Shown: positions 15,688-24,637, numbered from the stretch's first letter. The stretch: 64,000 bases of DNA from Chloroflexota bacterium (GCA_019873625.1 JAIOAW010000001.1:239009-303008), one strand, 5' to 3'. Numbers and translations are program-made. The notes: generated by a model not told the origin, from the letters alone.

Positions 15688-17949
15688 ATGGAAGAGAACA
15701 AGCCCCAGGTCGTCGTCTTTGCGGGCACCCTCGGGTTGAGAATCTTGATCTCCGCCTACCGCGACGCCCCTTGGAGCATGGTGGGCGTGGTACCCCCGGC
15801 CAACGCGGGCGCCGCCTTTGCGCAACTCCATTCCGCCATCGGCGCCACGGCAGACGAGGTGCTCATCCCCACGCTGGATCGCGTGGAGGTGTGCGCCGAA
15901 CTCTCCGATCACACGTTCCTCACGGGCGAGGCGGCCATCACCCAAGGCAAACCGGGCACCACCATCCGGCGGGTGTTCTTGATCTCCGAGGTGCTGGGCC
16001 GCCCCGCGACGGACTTTCGCCCCACCCCCGAGGTGCTCGCCGCCCTGGAGCGCGCCGACGCCATCGTCATCGGGCCGGGGTCGCTCTTTACGAACCTCAT
16101 CCCCACCCTCCTCATCAAAGAGATCAACCAGGCCATCCGCCAGAGCAAGGCCCGCAAAATCTTTATCTGCAACCTGATGACCCAGCCCAACCAAACGGAG
16201 GGGTTCTCGGTGGCCGACCATGTGCGGGCCATCCAGCAGCACTGCGGCTTTCGGCTCGATTACGTCCTGGCGCACCGCGATGGGGCCATCAGCCCGGAGG
16301 TGCTGGCGCGCTACCGCAGCACCTCGGCGGACCTCGTCGCCTCTCGGCTCGTGCTCGATGACGGCTCGCAGGTGGCCCTCTTCCCCAATACGCCGCAGGA
16401 GATGATCCTCGTGGAAGGGGCCATCCTCATCCAACGTAACCTCGCCACCGAGGTCCTGGAACCCGACCCCCTCACCGGCGAGATGCGCCTCGTCGTGCGG
16501 CACGACCCCGAAAAGTTGGGCGAGGCGCTCCGCGCGCTCCTTTCCGACTATGCTCTACAAAAGCAACTCTCGGTGAGCCGGGCCATCTTTCGGGAATATG
16601 ACATCCGGGGCGTCGTAGGAGATGAATTGACGACCACCGCGCTTGAATCGTTGGGGAGGGCCTTTGGCACTTACGTGCAGCGGCGCACGGGGCGCAGGCA
16701 GATCGTCGTGGGGCACGATTGTCGGCCCTCCTCCGGCCCTTTTAGCGAAGCGGCCATCCGTGGGCTAATGGCCGCCGGCTGCGAAGTGCTCGATATCGGC
16801 CAAGTGCCTACGCCTCTCGGTTCTTTTGCGGTGAACCACTTTTGGGTGGATGCCGTGGTGCAGATTACGGCGAGCCATAACCCCGCCGAATTCAACGGGT
16901 TGAAACTCCAAATCGGCATGGAACCCCTGGCCGGCGAGGAACTCCAAAAGGTCGAGCGCATCATCGCGAGCAATGCCTTCGCCTCGGGCGAGGGGCGCCG
17001 CCTGGCGCGCGACGTCGTGTACCCCTATTTGAACTGCATCCTGCATCGCATTGAACTCTCGCGCCCCTTCAAGGTGGCCGTGGATGCCGGCAACGGCGTG
17101 AGCGGGCCGCTCGCCCTCCAACTCTTGCGCGAATTGGGCTGTGAGGTGTTCGCCCTTTACTGCGAGCCAGATGGCACCTTCCCCAACCATATCCCCGACC
17201 CCACCGAACCCGAAAACCTAGCGGCTTTACAAGAACTCGTCCGCCGCGAGGGGTGCGATGTGGGCATCGCCTTCGACGGGGATGGCGACCGCATCGGCCT
17301 GGTGGATGAAAAGGGGCGCCTCATCCCGCCGGATATTACCCTCCTTCTCTTTGCCCGCGAGGCCCTGCGCCCGGGGCCGGGCAAGGTCGTGTTCGAGGTG
17401 CGCTGCTCGGAGATGATCTTCGACGGGGTGCGCAAGTATGGGGGCATCCCCGTGATGGCACGGTGCGGGCATACCTCCATCCTCCCGCGGATGCACCAGG
17501 AGCGCGCCGTCTTGGGGGGCGAATTGAGCGGGCACATCTTTTTCAATGACCCGCCGTTCGAGTTCGATGACGCCCTCTATGCCGCCGCGCTCCTTTTGAA
17601 ATATATGGATCGCGCCGGCCGCCCTTTGAGCGAGATGGTCGCCGATCTCCTGCACGGCCTGCCGCGCTACGTCAGCACGCCCGAAATCCGCATCGATTGC
17701 CCCGATTACATCAAGTTCGACGTGGTAGATGCCGTGCGCGAGCAGTTGGCGCGCCGCTACCGGGTGATTGATATTGACGGGGCGCGCGTTTATTTTGGCG
17801 AGAGCGATTGGGCGCTCATCCGCGCCTCGAACACCTCGCCCAAACTCTCCTTGCGCTTCGAAGGGCGAGATGAAGCGGCCGTCCAGCGGATGAAAGAGGA
17901 GATGTACGCCCTCCTCGCGCCCCATTTGCCGGGGTTGAAGGGCCTTTAG
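15688..17949 (+). CDS. Fusion of a shortened YvcK/CofD-like domain with a phosphomannomutase/phosphoglucomutase
   Basis: A 753-aa protein joining two families. Residues 1 to about 290 match the C-terminal two thirds of YvcK (gluconeogenesis factor): LIPTLDRVEVCAEL, IVIGPGSLFTNLIPTLLIKEI, FICNLMTQPNQTEGFSVADHV and VRHDPEKLGEAL. The first 60 residues keep only a degenerate AGTLG in place of the GGGTG loop, and the DDGGSSG and HSFGNL blocks are missing. From about residue 294 (IFREYDIRGVVGDEL) to the end is a complete alpha-phosphohexomutase with TASHNP (catalytic Ser), DGDGDR (Mg2+), GELSGH (sugar) and RASNTSPKLSLRF (phosphate). It is one open frame with no stop. The ATG has AGGAGG 10 bp upstream. 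YvcK binds UDP-GlcNAc and controls carbon flow to the envelope, so regulatory coupling is plausible but inferred. Confidence 0.85.
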   Translation: MEENKPQVVVFAGTLGLRILISAYRDAPWSMVGVVPPANAGAAFAQLHSAIGATADEVLIPTLDRVEVCAELSDHTFLTGEAAITQGKPGTTIRRVFLISEVLGRPATDFRPTPEVLAALERADAIVIGPGSLFTNLIPTLLIKEINQAIRQSKARKIFICNLMTQPNQTEGFSVADHVRAIQQHCGFRLDYVLAHRDGAISPEVLARYRSTSADLVASRLVLDDGSQVALFPNTPQEMILVEGAILIQRNLATEVLEPDPLTGEMRLVVRHDPEKLGEALRALLSDYALQKQLSVSRAIFREYDIRGVVGDELTTTALESLGRAFGTYVQRRTGRRQIVVGHDCRPSSGPFSEAAIRGLMAAGCEVLDIGQVPTPLGSFAVNHFWVDAVVQITASHNPAEFNGLKLQIGMEPLAGEELQKVERIIASNAFASGEGRRLARDVVYPYLNCILHRIELSRPFKVAVDAGNGVSGPLALQLLRELGCEVFALYCEPDGTFPNHIPDPTEPENLAALQELVRREGCDVGIAFDGDGDRIGLVDEKGRLIPPDITLLLFAREALRPGPGKVVFEVRCSEMIFDGVRKYGGIPVMARCGHTSILPRMHQERAVLGGELSGHIFFNDPPFEFDDALYAAALLLKYMDRAGRPLSEMVADLLHGLPRYVSTPEIRIDCPDYIKFDVVDAVREQLARRYRVIDIDGARVYFGESDWALIRASNTSPKLSLRFEGRDEAAVQRMKEEMYALLAPHLPGLKGL

Positions 17950-17968
17950 CGCCCGAATCAACGGGCGC
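17949..17968. terminator. Shared hairpin at the convergent mutase/DUF512 junction
   Basis: GCGCCCG (17949-17955), 6-nt loop, CGGGCGC (17962-17968). It includes the last base of the plus-strand stop, and the minus-strand stop codon overlaps the loop. Confidence 0.6.
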
Positions 17969-19271
17969 GCCGGCGCGGGGGAGAAAGGGCCTTGCGGAGC
18001 GTCTCCGCCAGGATGACGGGCACGCCGAGGCGTTCGGCGAAGGCGGCTGGGGGTGCCCCGTCGAGCGTCTGTGAGCCATCGGCGCCGAACATCGCGCGCG
18101 GCAGGGCGACCCATTCCCCTAGGTCTCGCTCTTCCAAGGCGGCCAAGACGTCCTCCGCCGTGAGGAGGCCCGAGACGGTTACCGTCTCTCCGAAGAAGCG
18201 ATTTTCCACGGGCACGAGGCGCACCGACCACCCGCTCAACGCGGCAAATTCCGCCGCCAGGCGATCCAGGATGGGCGCGATGAGCGTGCCGCACACGAGG
18301 GTTACCGCGTGCGGCGTTTTCGGGGGCCTCCAGCGCTGCTTGAACGCCTCCCAATCCTCCAAAAGGTCGCGCACGAGGCCGACGCCGTTTTCCTTTTGGG
18401 CGGGGTCATCGTAAAAGGAGGCAGGCGGCAGCGGTTCGCCGGCCAGGAGAAAGAGTTCGTCCGAAGGGTAAAGCCAGGTGCACCCCCAGGCGGCGCGATG
18501 CGCCTGCCAGAAGGCGCGCGCCACGTCCAGCACGGCGCGCGCCTCGTCGCGCGTCATCGGCCGCAGCCCACCCCGATGAAAGCGCGTAAGCCCCACGGGC
18601 ACGAGCGCCAAGGTCTGCACCGTGGGCCAGAGGGCGGCCACATCGGCGATGGTTCGTTGGAGCGCCTCGCCGTCGTTCAGGCCCGGCACGATGACGATTT
18701 GCCCGTGGACGGAGATGCCCATCTCTCCCAAACGGCGCAATTGGGCCATCACATCGGGCGCAGAGGGGTTCCCCAAGAGGCGGCGGCGCAGGGCAAGGTC
18801 GCTGGAGTGGATGGAGACGTATAGCGGGCTGAGGCGCTGTTCGCCAAGGCGCGCCCAATCTTCCTCGGTGAGGTTGGTCAGCGTGATGAAATTGCCCAAG
18901 AGGAAGGAATAGCGATAGTCATCATCGCGCACATAGAGCGCCCGCCGCAAGCCAGGGGGCATCTGCCGCACAAAGCAAAAGGGGCAGCGGTTGTTGCACT
19001 CGCGCAGCCCATCGAACACGATTTCGGTGAAGGTGATGCCCAACTCTTCGCCATAGTCGCGCTCGATTTCGACGGTAAAACGCTCGCCGCCACGGCGGAT
19101 GAGGAGGGTCATCTCCTCCTCCGCCGTGTAATAGCGGTAATCAATCACATCGCGCAAGGGGTGGCCGTTCACGGCCTCGAGGACGTCTCCCGGCTCCAGG
19201 CCGATCTCCTCGGCGATGCTCCCCGGCGAGACCTCCGCAATGACCCCGCCGCGCGCCCCCTCACGCGCCAT
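17958..19271 (-). CDS. PDZ-radical SAM-DUF512 protein
   Basis: A 437-aa protein of the DUF512 family. The N-terminal PDZ-like domain (VIAEVSPGSIAEEIGLEPGDVLEAVNG) is followed by the radical-SAM cluster motif CNNRCPFCFV (about residue 95), then a TIM-barrel-like region with LYVSIHSSDLALRRRLLGN and GQIVIVPGLNDG. The C-terminal DUF512 portion follows (LYPSDELFLLAGEPLP, VTLVCGTLIAP, RFFGETVTVSGLL). The function of the family is unknown; the architecture suggests peptide recognition plus radical chemistry. The ATG lies inside the end of cmk (11-bp overlap), so the two are co-translated. Confidence 0.83.
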   Translation of the reverse strand: MAREGARGGVIAEVSPGSIAEEIGLEPGDVLEAVNGHPLRDVIDYRYYTAEEEMTLLIRRGGERFTVEIERDYGEELGITFTEIVFDGLRECNNRCPFCFVRQMPPGLRRALYVRDDDYRYSFLLGNFITLTNLTEEDWARLGEQRLSPLYVSIHSSDLALRRRLLGNPSAPDVMAQLRRLGEMGISVHGQIVIVPGLNDGEALQRTIADVAALWPTVQTLALVPVGLTRFHRGGLRPMTRDEARAVLDVARAFWQAHRAAWGCTWLYPSDELFLLAGEPLPPASFYDDPAQKENGVGLVRDLLEDWEAFKQRWRPPKTPHAVTLVCGTLIAPILDRLAAEFAALSGWSVRLVPVENRFFGETVTVSGLLTAEDVLAALEERDLGEWVALPRAMFGADGSQTLDGAPPAAFAERLGVPVILAETLRKALSPPRRRAR

Positions 19272-19965
19272 AGCAGCAAGCGGCCTCCAGCGCCTTTTGG
19301 ACGATCTCTAGCACGCGGGCCACGACCTCTTCGATCGTGAGCGAGGTGCTATCCACAATCACGGCATCGGGGGCAGGGCGCAGCGGGGCGATGGCGCGGC
19401 TGCTATCAAGGCCATCTCGCCGTTTGAGGTCGGCAAGCACCTCCTCGTAGGAGGCCTCTTGGCCGCGCGCGAGCATCTCGCGGTGGCGCCGCCGGGCGCG
19501 CTCCTCGGGCGAGGCGTCGAGGTAAATCTTGACTTCCGCCTCGGGGAAGACGACCGTGCCGATATCCCTCCCCACCATCACCACGCCCCCCTCTTGCCCG
19601 ATGCGTCGCTGTTGGGCCACGAGCGCCTCGCGCACCCCCGCATAGGCCGAGACGGGAGAGACGCCCCGATCTACCTCCGGCTGACGGATGGCCCAGGTGA
19701 TATCCTGGCCGTCAGCCAGCACGGTATATTGGCGGCCATCGGCCACGGTGGGGGGGAGGACCTCGATGCGCAGCCGAAAGGCCAAATCGGTAACGGCGGC
19801 CTCATCCTCGATGGGGATGTCCCGGTCGAGCGCCGCCCAGGTTACGGCGCGGTACATCACCCCGGTATCGAAATAGAGGTAGCCCAAGCGCGCAGCTACT
19901 CGCGCGCCGACGGTGCTTTTGCCCGAGGCGGCCGGCCCGTCCATCGCGATCGTGATTTTGCCCAC
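19261..19965 (-). CDS. cmk: Cytidylate kinase
   Basis: A 234-aa (d)CMP kinase that phosphorylates CMP/dCMP to the diphosphates. P-loop IAMDGPAASGKST (residues 6-18), the CMP-binding FDTGVMYRAVTWAA block, the internal R..D..SPVSAYAGVREALVAQQR region and the GRDIGTVVFPEAEVKIYLDAS lid region are all present. Start is GTG at 19965 with AAGGGGG upstream. The 5' end overlaps the pseudouridine-synthase gene by 70 bp and the 3' end overlaps the DUF512 gene. The gene order synthase-cmk recalls other bacteria in which rluB and cmk are adjacent. Confidence 0.93.
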   Translation of the reverse strand: MGKITIAMDGPAASGKSTVGARVAARLGYLYFDTGVMYRAVTWAALDRDIPIEDEAAVTDLAFRLRIEVLPPTVADGRQYTVLADGQDITWAIRQPEVDRGVSPVSAYAGVREALVAQQRRIGQEGGVVMVGRDIGTVVFPEAEVKIYLDASPEERARRRHREMLARGQEASYEEVLADLKRRDGLDSSRAIAPLRPAPDAVIVDSTSLTIEEVVARVLEIVQKALEAACCYGA

Positions 19966-20792
19966 CGTTTGCCCCCTTCATCGGGCCTGGGTTTGGCCAG
20001 GCCTACGGATTCTTTGAGATGGCGCACCTCCTCCGTCGTGAGCCATCGCCCTTGCCCCGGCTCCAGCGCCCCCAAGCGCAAAATCCCCATCCGCAGGCGA
20101 ATGAGCCGCTCGGCGTGCAACCCCACGGCCTCCAGCATACGGCGGATCTGCCGCTTGCGTCCCTCGGTGAGGATGATGCGCACCCACTGCGCCCCCGGCG
20201 GGGCGAGTTCGCCGCGCCAGGCCCAAGTGCGCGCCAGGCGCTCGGCCCGGGCCTTGACCACCGCTTCTTGGTTGCCCTCCTCATCGAACAGGGGGACGCC
20301 TTCCTCAAGGCGGCGGAAGGTTGCCTCGGTGAGCGGGCCGCGCACGAGCACGAGATACTCCTTCTCGTGCGCATAGCGGGGATGGATGAGCCGCTGCGTG
20401 AGGGCGCCATCGTTCGTGAAAAGAAGCAGGCCCTCGCTCTCCTTATCCAGCCGGCCCACCGGGTAGAGGCGTTCCTTCGCTGGCACCAGCGAGGCGGCTA
20501 GGCGCTCATAGTGAGGGTCCTGCATCGAAGTGAGATAGCCGCGCGGTTTATAGAGGAGGTAATAGCGCTTCGGCTCGATGACGACAGTATGCCCATCCAC
20601 CGCGATGGCATCTTGCGGGCGGACGCGCGTGCCGAGTTCCGTAACGACCCGGCCGTTCACCTGCACGCGCCCCGCCAGAATCAACTCCTCGCAGTGGCGG
20701 CGCGAGCCAAACCCGGCCTGGGCGAGGACTTTTTGCAGGCGTTCGCCCTCGCGCGGCGACGAAGGGCCTTGCTCAGGGCGAGGGTTTGGCAT
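19896..20792 (-). CDS. Ribosomal large-subunit pseudouridine synthase, RluB/RsuA family
   Basis: A 298-aa enzyme converting uridine to pseudouridine in rRNA. The N-terminal S4 domain (RLQKVLAQAGFGSRRHCEELILAGRVQVNG) precedes the catalytic domain with the aspartate motif GRLDKESEGLLLFTNDG and the C-terminal LTEGRKRQIRRML block of the RsuA/RluB/E/F group. I chose the ATG at 20792 because homologs start close to the S4 domain and upstream codons overlap dacF out of frame; the 20-bp overlap remains. The last 23 residues form a basic Arg-rich tail encoded within cmk in another frame. Which uridine is modified is not readable. Confidence 0.87.
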   Translation of the reverse strand: MPNPRPEQGPSSPREGERLQKVLAQAGFGSRRHCEELILAGRVQVNGRVVTELGTRVRPQDAIAVDGHTVVIEPKRYYLLYKPRGYLTSMQDPHYERLAASLVPAKERLYPVGRLDKESEGLLLFTNDGALTQRLIHPRYAHEKEYLVLVRGPLTEATFRRLEEGVPLFDEEGNQEAVVKARAERLARTWAWRGELAPPGAQWVRIILTEGRKRQIRRMLEAVGLHAERLIRLRMGILRLGALEPGQGRWLTTEEVRHLKESVGLAKPRPDEGGKRWAKSRSRWTGRPPRAKAPSARE

Positions 20793-21882
20793 AAAGGGGA
20801 ACCTCATCAAACGGCTGGCCGCCCAAAAAGATGTGGAGCCTCCCCACGGCCTCCTCGGGCGAGGGGTTTGCCAGGGGGCGGTCAATCTCCCGATAGTAGG
20901 CTTCGGTGCCCACCAATTTGCGATCTATGAGGTACACAAGCGGCTCGCGCAGGCCGAAGGCGTGCCAACGGCCTTCGGCATCTTGGTAGCGATTTTGGGG
21001 GGATTCTGCCAAGTCCACGCGGAATTCGGCAAGCGTCGCATAGTAATAGTCGAGCAGTTTGATGGAATCCGTATACCGATCCTTCGACCCGAGCACCACC
21101 ACGAGGTACTCCCCTTCCGGCCGCCGCACGAGTGAAATCAAGCATTCGCCGGCCTTTTCTTCCGTCCCGGTTTTGATACCCATCGTGCCGGGGTAAAGGG
21201 TGAGCATCTTGTTCGTGGAACGTAGGCGCCAATTGGCTACATCCTTTTCGGCGCGCCTCACGGCATCGGCAAACCAGGGGTACTGCATCGCGTGCAGGGC
21301 GATGAGGGCCATATCATAGGCGCTGGTGTAGTTGTTCTCATCGTCAAAGCCGTGGGGGTTGGTAAAGTGCGTATCCTGCAGGCCCCATTCGGCCACTTTG
21401 TCATTCATCCACCCCACAAACGTCTTCACGTCTCCTTTGCCCAAAGTGCGGGCAATGGCCATAGCCGCCGCGTTATCGGAGGGGATGAGGAGGATATCTA
21501 TCATATCGCGCAGAGAGACCTGGTCGTACAATTGCATCCCAATCATCGAATAGACGGCCAGGTCCTGCTTCTTGATCTCGATCATCTGGTTGGGGTCGCC
21601 GCGTTCCATCGCGACGATGGCCGTCACGATCTTGGTGAGGCTGGCGGGCGAGCGTCGCTCGTGCTCGTTGCGCGCATAGAGGATGCGCCCGGTGGTCATA
21701 TTGGCCACGAGCACGGCCTCCGCCGTAACCTCTGGGAAGGAGATGGGCTTGAGGGCGAGGATCTGTTCCCTGTAAAATGGGCGACGAGGGATATCGCCAT
21801 CGGTGAGCCGCGCTGGGCCAAACCCCAGAGACCATAGACAGCCCAGGGTGAGGAGGATCCTTGCGGCGCGCAAACCGTGCAT
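20773..21882 (-). CDS. D-alanyl-D-alanine carboxypeptidase (peptidase S11, DacF/PBP5-like)
   Basis: A 369-aa secreted or membrane-associated peptidoglycan-trimming enzyme. The N-terminal signal region (ARILLTLGCLWSLGFG) precedes the penicillin-binding motifs: SLTK with catalytic Ser81 and Lys84, SDN at 135-137 and KTG at 237-239, in normal S11 order and spacing. The protein continues about 115 residues past KTG, enough for a beta-rich C-terminal domain. It removes the terminal D-Ala of pentapeptides, limiting cross-linking. A strong promoter lies just upstream, and it heads the dacF-rluB-cmk-DUF512 group. Confidence 0.9.
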   Translation of the reverse strand: MHGLRAARILLTLGCLWSLGFGPARLTDGDIPRRPFYREQILALKPISFPEVTAEAVLVANMTTGRILYARNEHERRSPASLTKIVTAIVAMERGDPNQMIEIKKQDLAVYSMIGMQLYDQVSLRDMIDILLIPSDNAAAMAIARTLGKGDVKTFVGWMNDKVAEWGLQDTHFTNPHGFDDENNYTSAYDMALIALHAMQYPWFADAVRRAEKDVANWRLRSTNKMLTLYPGTMGIKTGTEEKAGECLISLVRRPEGEYLVVVLGSKDRYTDSIKLLDYYYATLAEFRVDLAESPQNRYQDAEGRWHAFGLREPLVYLIDRKLVGTEAYYREIDRPLANPSPEEAVGRLHIFLGGQPFDEVPLYAKPSP

Positions 21883-21915
21883 CGAGATAGGTGCCCTCTC
21901 CTTTGCGTGTTTCTT

Positions 21916-21944
21916 ATTCTATGCAGGCGGGGAGACCCTGTCAA
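21916..21944 (-). promoter_or_regulatory. Promoter of the dacF operon
   Basis: Minus-strand -35 TTGACA (21939-21944), 17-bp spacer, -10 TAGAAT (21916-21921). It is one of the best promoter matches in the window. Confidence 0.8.
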
Positions 21945-22069
21945 AGCCAATAAAATCAACTAGAGTGAAAAAGGGGCGCTTTTATGCGACAGGACGACAA
22001 AACCCTTCCTTCTCAGGGGGAGAAAACCTCGGCCCAAGGTGCGGGCGATGTGGGGATGCAAGGCGAGAT

Positions 22070-22098
22070 TTGACAAACATACCCCTATGGAGTATCCT
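22070..22098 (+). promoter_or_regulatory. Promoter of the sulfur-relay fusion gene
   Basis: -35 TTGACA (22070-22075), 17-bp spacer, -10 TATCCT (22093-22098), about 33 bp before the ATG. The spacer is filled by a palindromic operator. Confidence 0.75.
22079..22095. promoter_or_regulatory. CsoR/CstR-type operator in the promoter spacer
   Basis: ATACCCC-TAT-GGAGTAT is a 7-bp inverted repeat (6 of 7 paired) with the A/T-flanked C-run/G-run pattern of CsoR-family operators. CstR, the persulfide-sensing member, binds similar sites before rhodanese, TusA and CoADR-like genes in staphylococci. Position between -35 and -10 fits repression relieved by reactive sulfur. No CsoR-family gene is in this window. 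Confidence 0.55.
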
Positions 22099-22136
22099 TG
22101 TGCCAGATTTCACAAATTGTGGAAAAGGGGGCGGCG

Positions 22137-24608
22137 ATGAAAACCTATGTCATCATTGGGGGCGTGGCAGGGGGCGCAACGGCGGCGACGCGTTTGCGCC
22201 GCCGAGATGAGACGGCGCAGATCATCATCCTGGAGCGCGGGGAGTTTGTCTCCTACGCCAACTGCGGCCTTCCCTACCGCATCGGCGGCGTCATCGAAGA
22301 GCGCGACCGGCTCTTGATGACCACGCCGGAGGATCTCAAGGCCGAATTCAACCTGGACGTGCGTACGCGCCACGAGGCCCTGGCCATTGACCGCCAGAAC
22401 AAGACCGTCCTGGTGCGCAACCTCGCCGAGGGAACGACCTATACCCTCTCTTACGATAAACTCATCCTTTCGCCGGGGGCGATGCCTATCGTCCCGCCCG
22501 TCCCAGGGGCGGATCTGCCCGGCGTGTGGACGCTCCGCACCATCCCCGATACGGATGCCATCTTGCAGGATATCACCCAGCGCGGCGTGCGCGAAGTGCT
22601 CATCGTCGGCGGGGGGTTCATCGGCCTGGAGATGGCCGAAAACTTGGTCGCGCGGGGCCTGCGGGTTTCGCTCGTCGAGATGCTCCCGCAGGTGCTCTCC
22701 TCGCTCGATGTCGAGATGGCGGCGCTCGTCCACCGCGAATTGCGCGAGCGCGGCGTGCGCCTGGGCCTGGGCAAGGCCTTGCAAGGGATTGCTCAAACGC
22801 CGGAAGGTCGGCTGCGGGCCTCTCTTTCGGGTGGTGAACAGGTTGAAACGGATCGGGTGCTCTTGGCCATCGGCGTGCGGCCGGAGAGCAAACTGGCCCG
22901 CGAGGCCGGCCTGGAAATTGGCCCCAGGGGGCACATCATCGTGAACGAGTTTATGCAGACCTCAGACCCCGATATTTACGCCGTGGGAGATGCCATCCAA
23001 GTGCGGCACCCCGTCACGGGGGCGCTCACGGCCATCCCGCTGGCAGGGCCGGCCAGCCGCCAGGCGCGCATCGCCGCGAGCCACATCACCGGCCAGGCCA
23101 TCCCTTACCGGGGGACCCTCGGCACGGCCATCGTCAAGGTCTTTCGGCTCACCGCGGCCTGCACCGGGGCAAATGCCTTTGCCCTCAACCAGGCGGGCAT
23201 CCCTTACTTGGGCACCATCACCCACACCAACGACCACGCCTCCTACTACCCCGGCGCGATGCGGCAGACGATCAAACTCCTCTACGCGCCCGAAACGGGC
23301 CGCCTTTTGGGGGCACAGGTGGTGGGCTACAACGCGGTAGATCGCACCATCAACACCCTGGCCACGGCCATCCAAGCGGGGATGACCGTCTACGACCTGG
23401 AGCACCTGGAGTTGGCCTATTCGCCGCAGTACGGCGCCGCGCGAGATGCGGTGAATATCGCCGGCTATGTGGCGGCCAACCAATTGCGCGGCGATACGGA
23501 ATACGTCGAATGGGCCGATATCGCCCATCTAGACGCCGAACGCACCGGCCTCCTCGATGTGCGCACCCAGCCCGAGTGGGATTTGGGGCACATCCCCGGC
23601 GCCGTGCACATCCCCGATACGGAACTCCGCGATCGTTTGAGCGAACTTTCGCCCGAAAAGGAATGGATCGTCTATTGCGCCATTGGGCGGCGCGGCTATG
23701 GCGCGGAACGTATCCTCAAACAGCACGGCTACCGCGTCAAGAACTTGAGCGGCGGGTATGATATCTGGGCCGCCGCCACCGAAACACAAGATAACTGGGA
23801 AGCCTGGGTCGCACCCACACAAGAGGTGCCCGGCCTGCCGCTCCCACCCGCGAAGGAGGCGCTCGAAATGGCTCAAGCCACTGTAACCCTGAACGCCTGC
23901 GGCCTGCAATGCCCCGGGCCGATTATGGCCGTTTACAAAAAGATGCAGGATTTGGCGCCCGGCGACCTTTTGGAAGTTACGGCGACGGATCCCGGCTTCC
24001 GCCGGGACGTGGCCGCCTGGTGCGAGCGCACCGGCAATACGCTCATCAGCCTAGAGGAGCGCGAGGGCAAGATCTATGCCACGATCCGCAAGGGCGGCGC
24101 CCAGCCCGCGCCGGCCGGGCGCGCCGAAGTTGCCCCCTCGCATGATAAGACAATCATCGTCTTTTCGGCCGACCTCGACCGCGCCTTGGCCGCCTTTGTC
24201 ATCGCCAACGGCGCTGCTGCGATGGGGCAAAAGGTTACGATGTTCTTTACGTTCTGGGGGCTGAACATCCTGCGCCGCCGCGACCCACAACCCGTGAAAA
24301 AGAACCTCGTTGAAAAGATGTTCGCCTTGATGCTCCCCAAAGGGCCGGACGCTTTGAAACTTTCGAAACTGAATATGGGCGGCCTGGGCACGGCGATGAT
24401 GAAGGCCGTGATGAAGGCCAAGAATATTGACCCCTTGCCCGCGATGATCCGCTCGGCCCAAGAGGCGGGCGTGCGGCTCATCGCCTGCCAGATGTCTATG
24501 GATATGATGGGCATCAAGCCCGAAGAGTTGATGGATGGCGTGGAGGTAGGCGGCGTGGCCACCTACATCAACGAGGCCGATAAGGGGAACATCAGCCTGT
24601 TCATCTAG
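22137..24608 (+). CDS. Four-domain sulfur-relay flavoprotein: CoA-disulfide reductase/persulfide reductase + rhodanese + TusA + DsrE
   Basis: An 823-aa cytoplasmic protein. Residues 1 to about 440 are a pyridine-nucleotide disulfide oxidoreductase of the CoADR/NADH polysulfide reductase group, with FAD motif GGVAGGATAA, the single redox Cys43 in SYANCGLP, NAD-binding VGGGFIGLE and the FAD-contacting YAVGDAI. Next is a rhodanese domain (about 450-550) with active-site YCAIGRRG. A TusA domain (about 585-655) has NACGLQCPGP, and a DsrE/F-like domain (about 675-823) has FSADLDRALAAFVIANGAAAMG. In homologs these parts pass persulfide sulfur between cysteines and reduce it with NAD(P)H. The ATG at 22137 follows the predicted promoter and CstR-like site; 13 upstream in-frame codons overlap the -10 region and are excluded. 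Monocistronic. Confidence 0.88.
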   Translation: MKTYVIIGGVAGGATAATRLRRRDETAQIIILERGEFVSYANCGLPYRIGGVIEERDRLLMTTPEDLKAEFNLDVRTRHEALAIDRQNKTVLVRNLAEGTTYTLSYDKLILSPGAMPIVPPVPGADLPGVWTLRTIPDTDAILQDITQRGVREVLIVGGGFIGLEMAENLVARGLRVSLVEMLPQVLSSLDVEMAALVHRELRERGVRLGLGKALQGIAQTPEGRLRASLSGGEQVETDRVLLAIGVRPESKLAREAGLEIGPRGHIIVNEFMQTSDPDIYAVGDAIQVRHPVTGALTAIPLAGPASRQARIAASHITGQAIPYRGTLGTAIVKVFRLTAACTGANAFALNQAGIPYLGTITHTNDHASYYPGAMRQTIKLLYAPETGRLLGAQVVGYNAVDRTINTLATAIQAGMTVYDLEHLELAYSPQYGAARDAVNIAGYVAANQLRGDTEYVEWADIAHLDAERTGLLDVRTQPEWDLGHIPGAVHIPDTELRDRLSELSPEKEWIVYCAIGRRGYGAERILKQHGYRVKNLSGGYDIWAAATETQDNWEAWVAPTQEVPGLPLPPAKEALEMAQATVTLNACGLQCPGPIMAVYKKMQDLAPGDLLEVTATDPGFRRDVAAWCERTGNTLISLEEREGKIYATIRKGGAQPAPAGRAEVAPSHDKTIIVFSADLDRALAAFVIANGAAAMGQKVTMFFTFWGLNILRRRDPQPVKKNLVEKMFALMLPKGPDALKLSKLNMGGLGTAMMKAVMKAKNIDPLPAMIRSAQEAGVRLIACQMSMDMMGIKPEELMDGVEVGGVATYINEADKGNISLFI

Positions 24609-24637
24609 AAAGGGGGAATCCCCCACCGATAGGGCCT

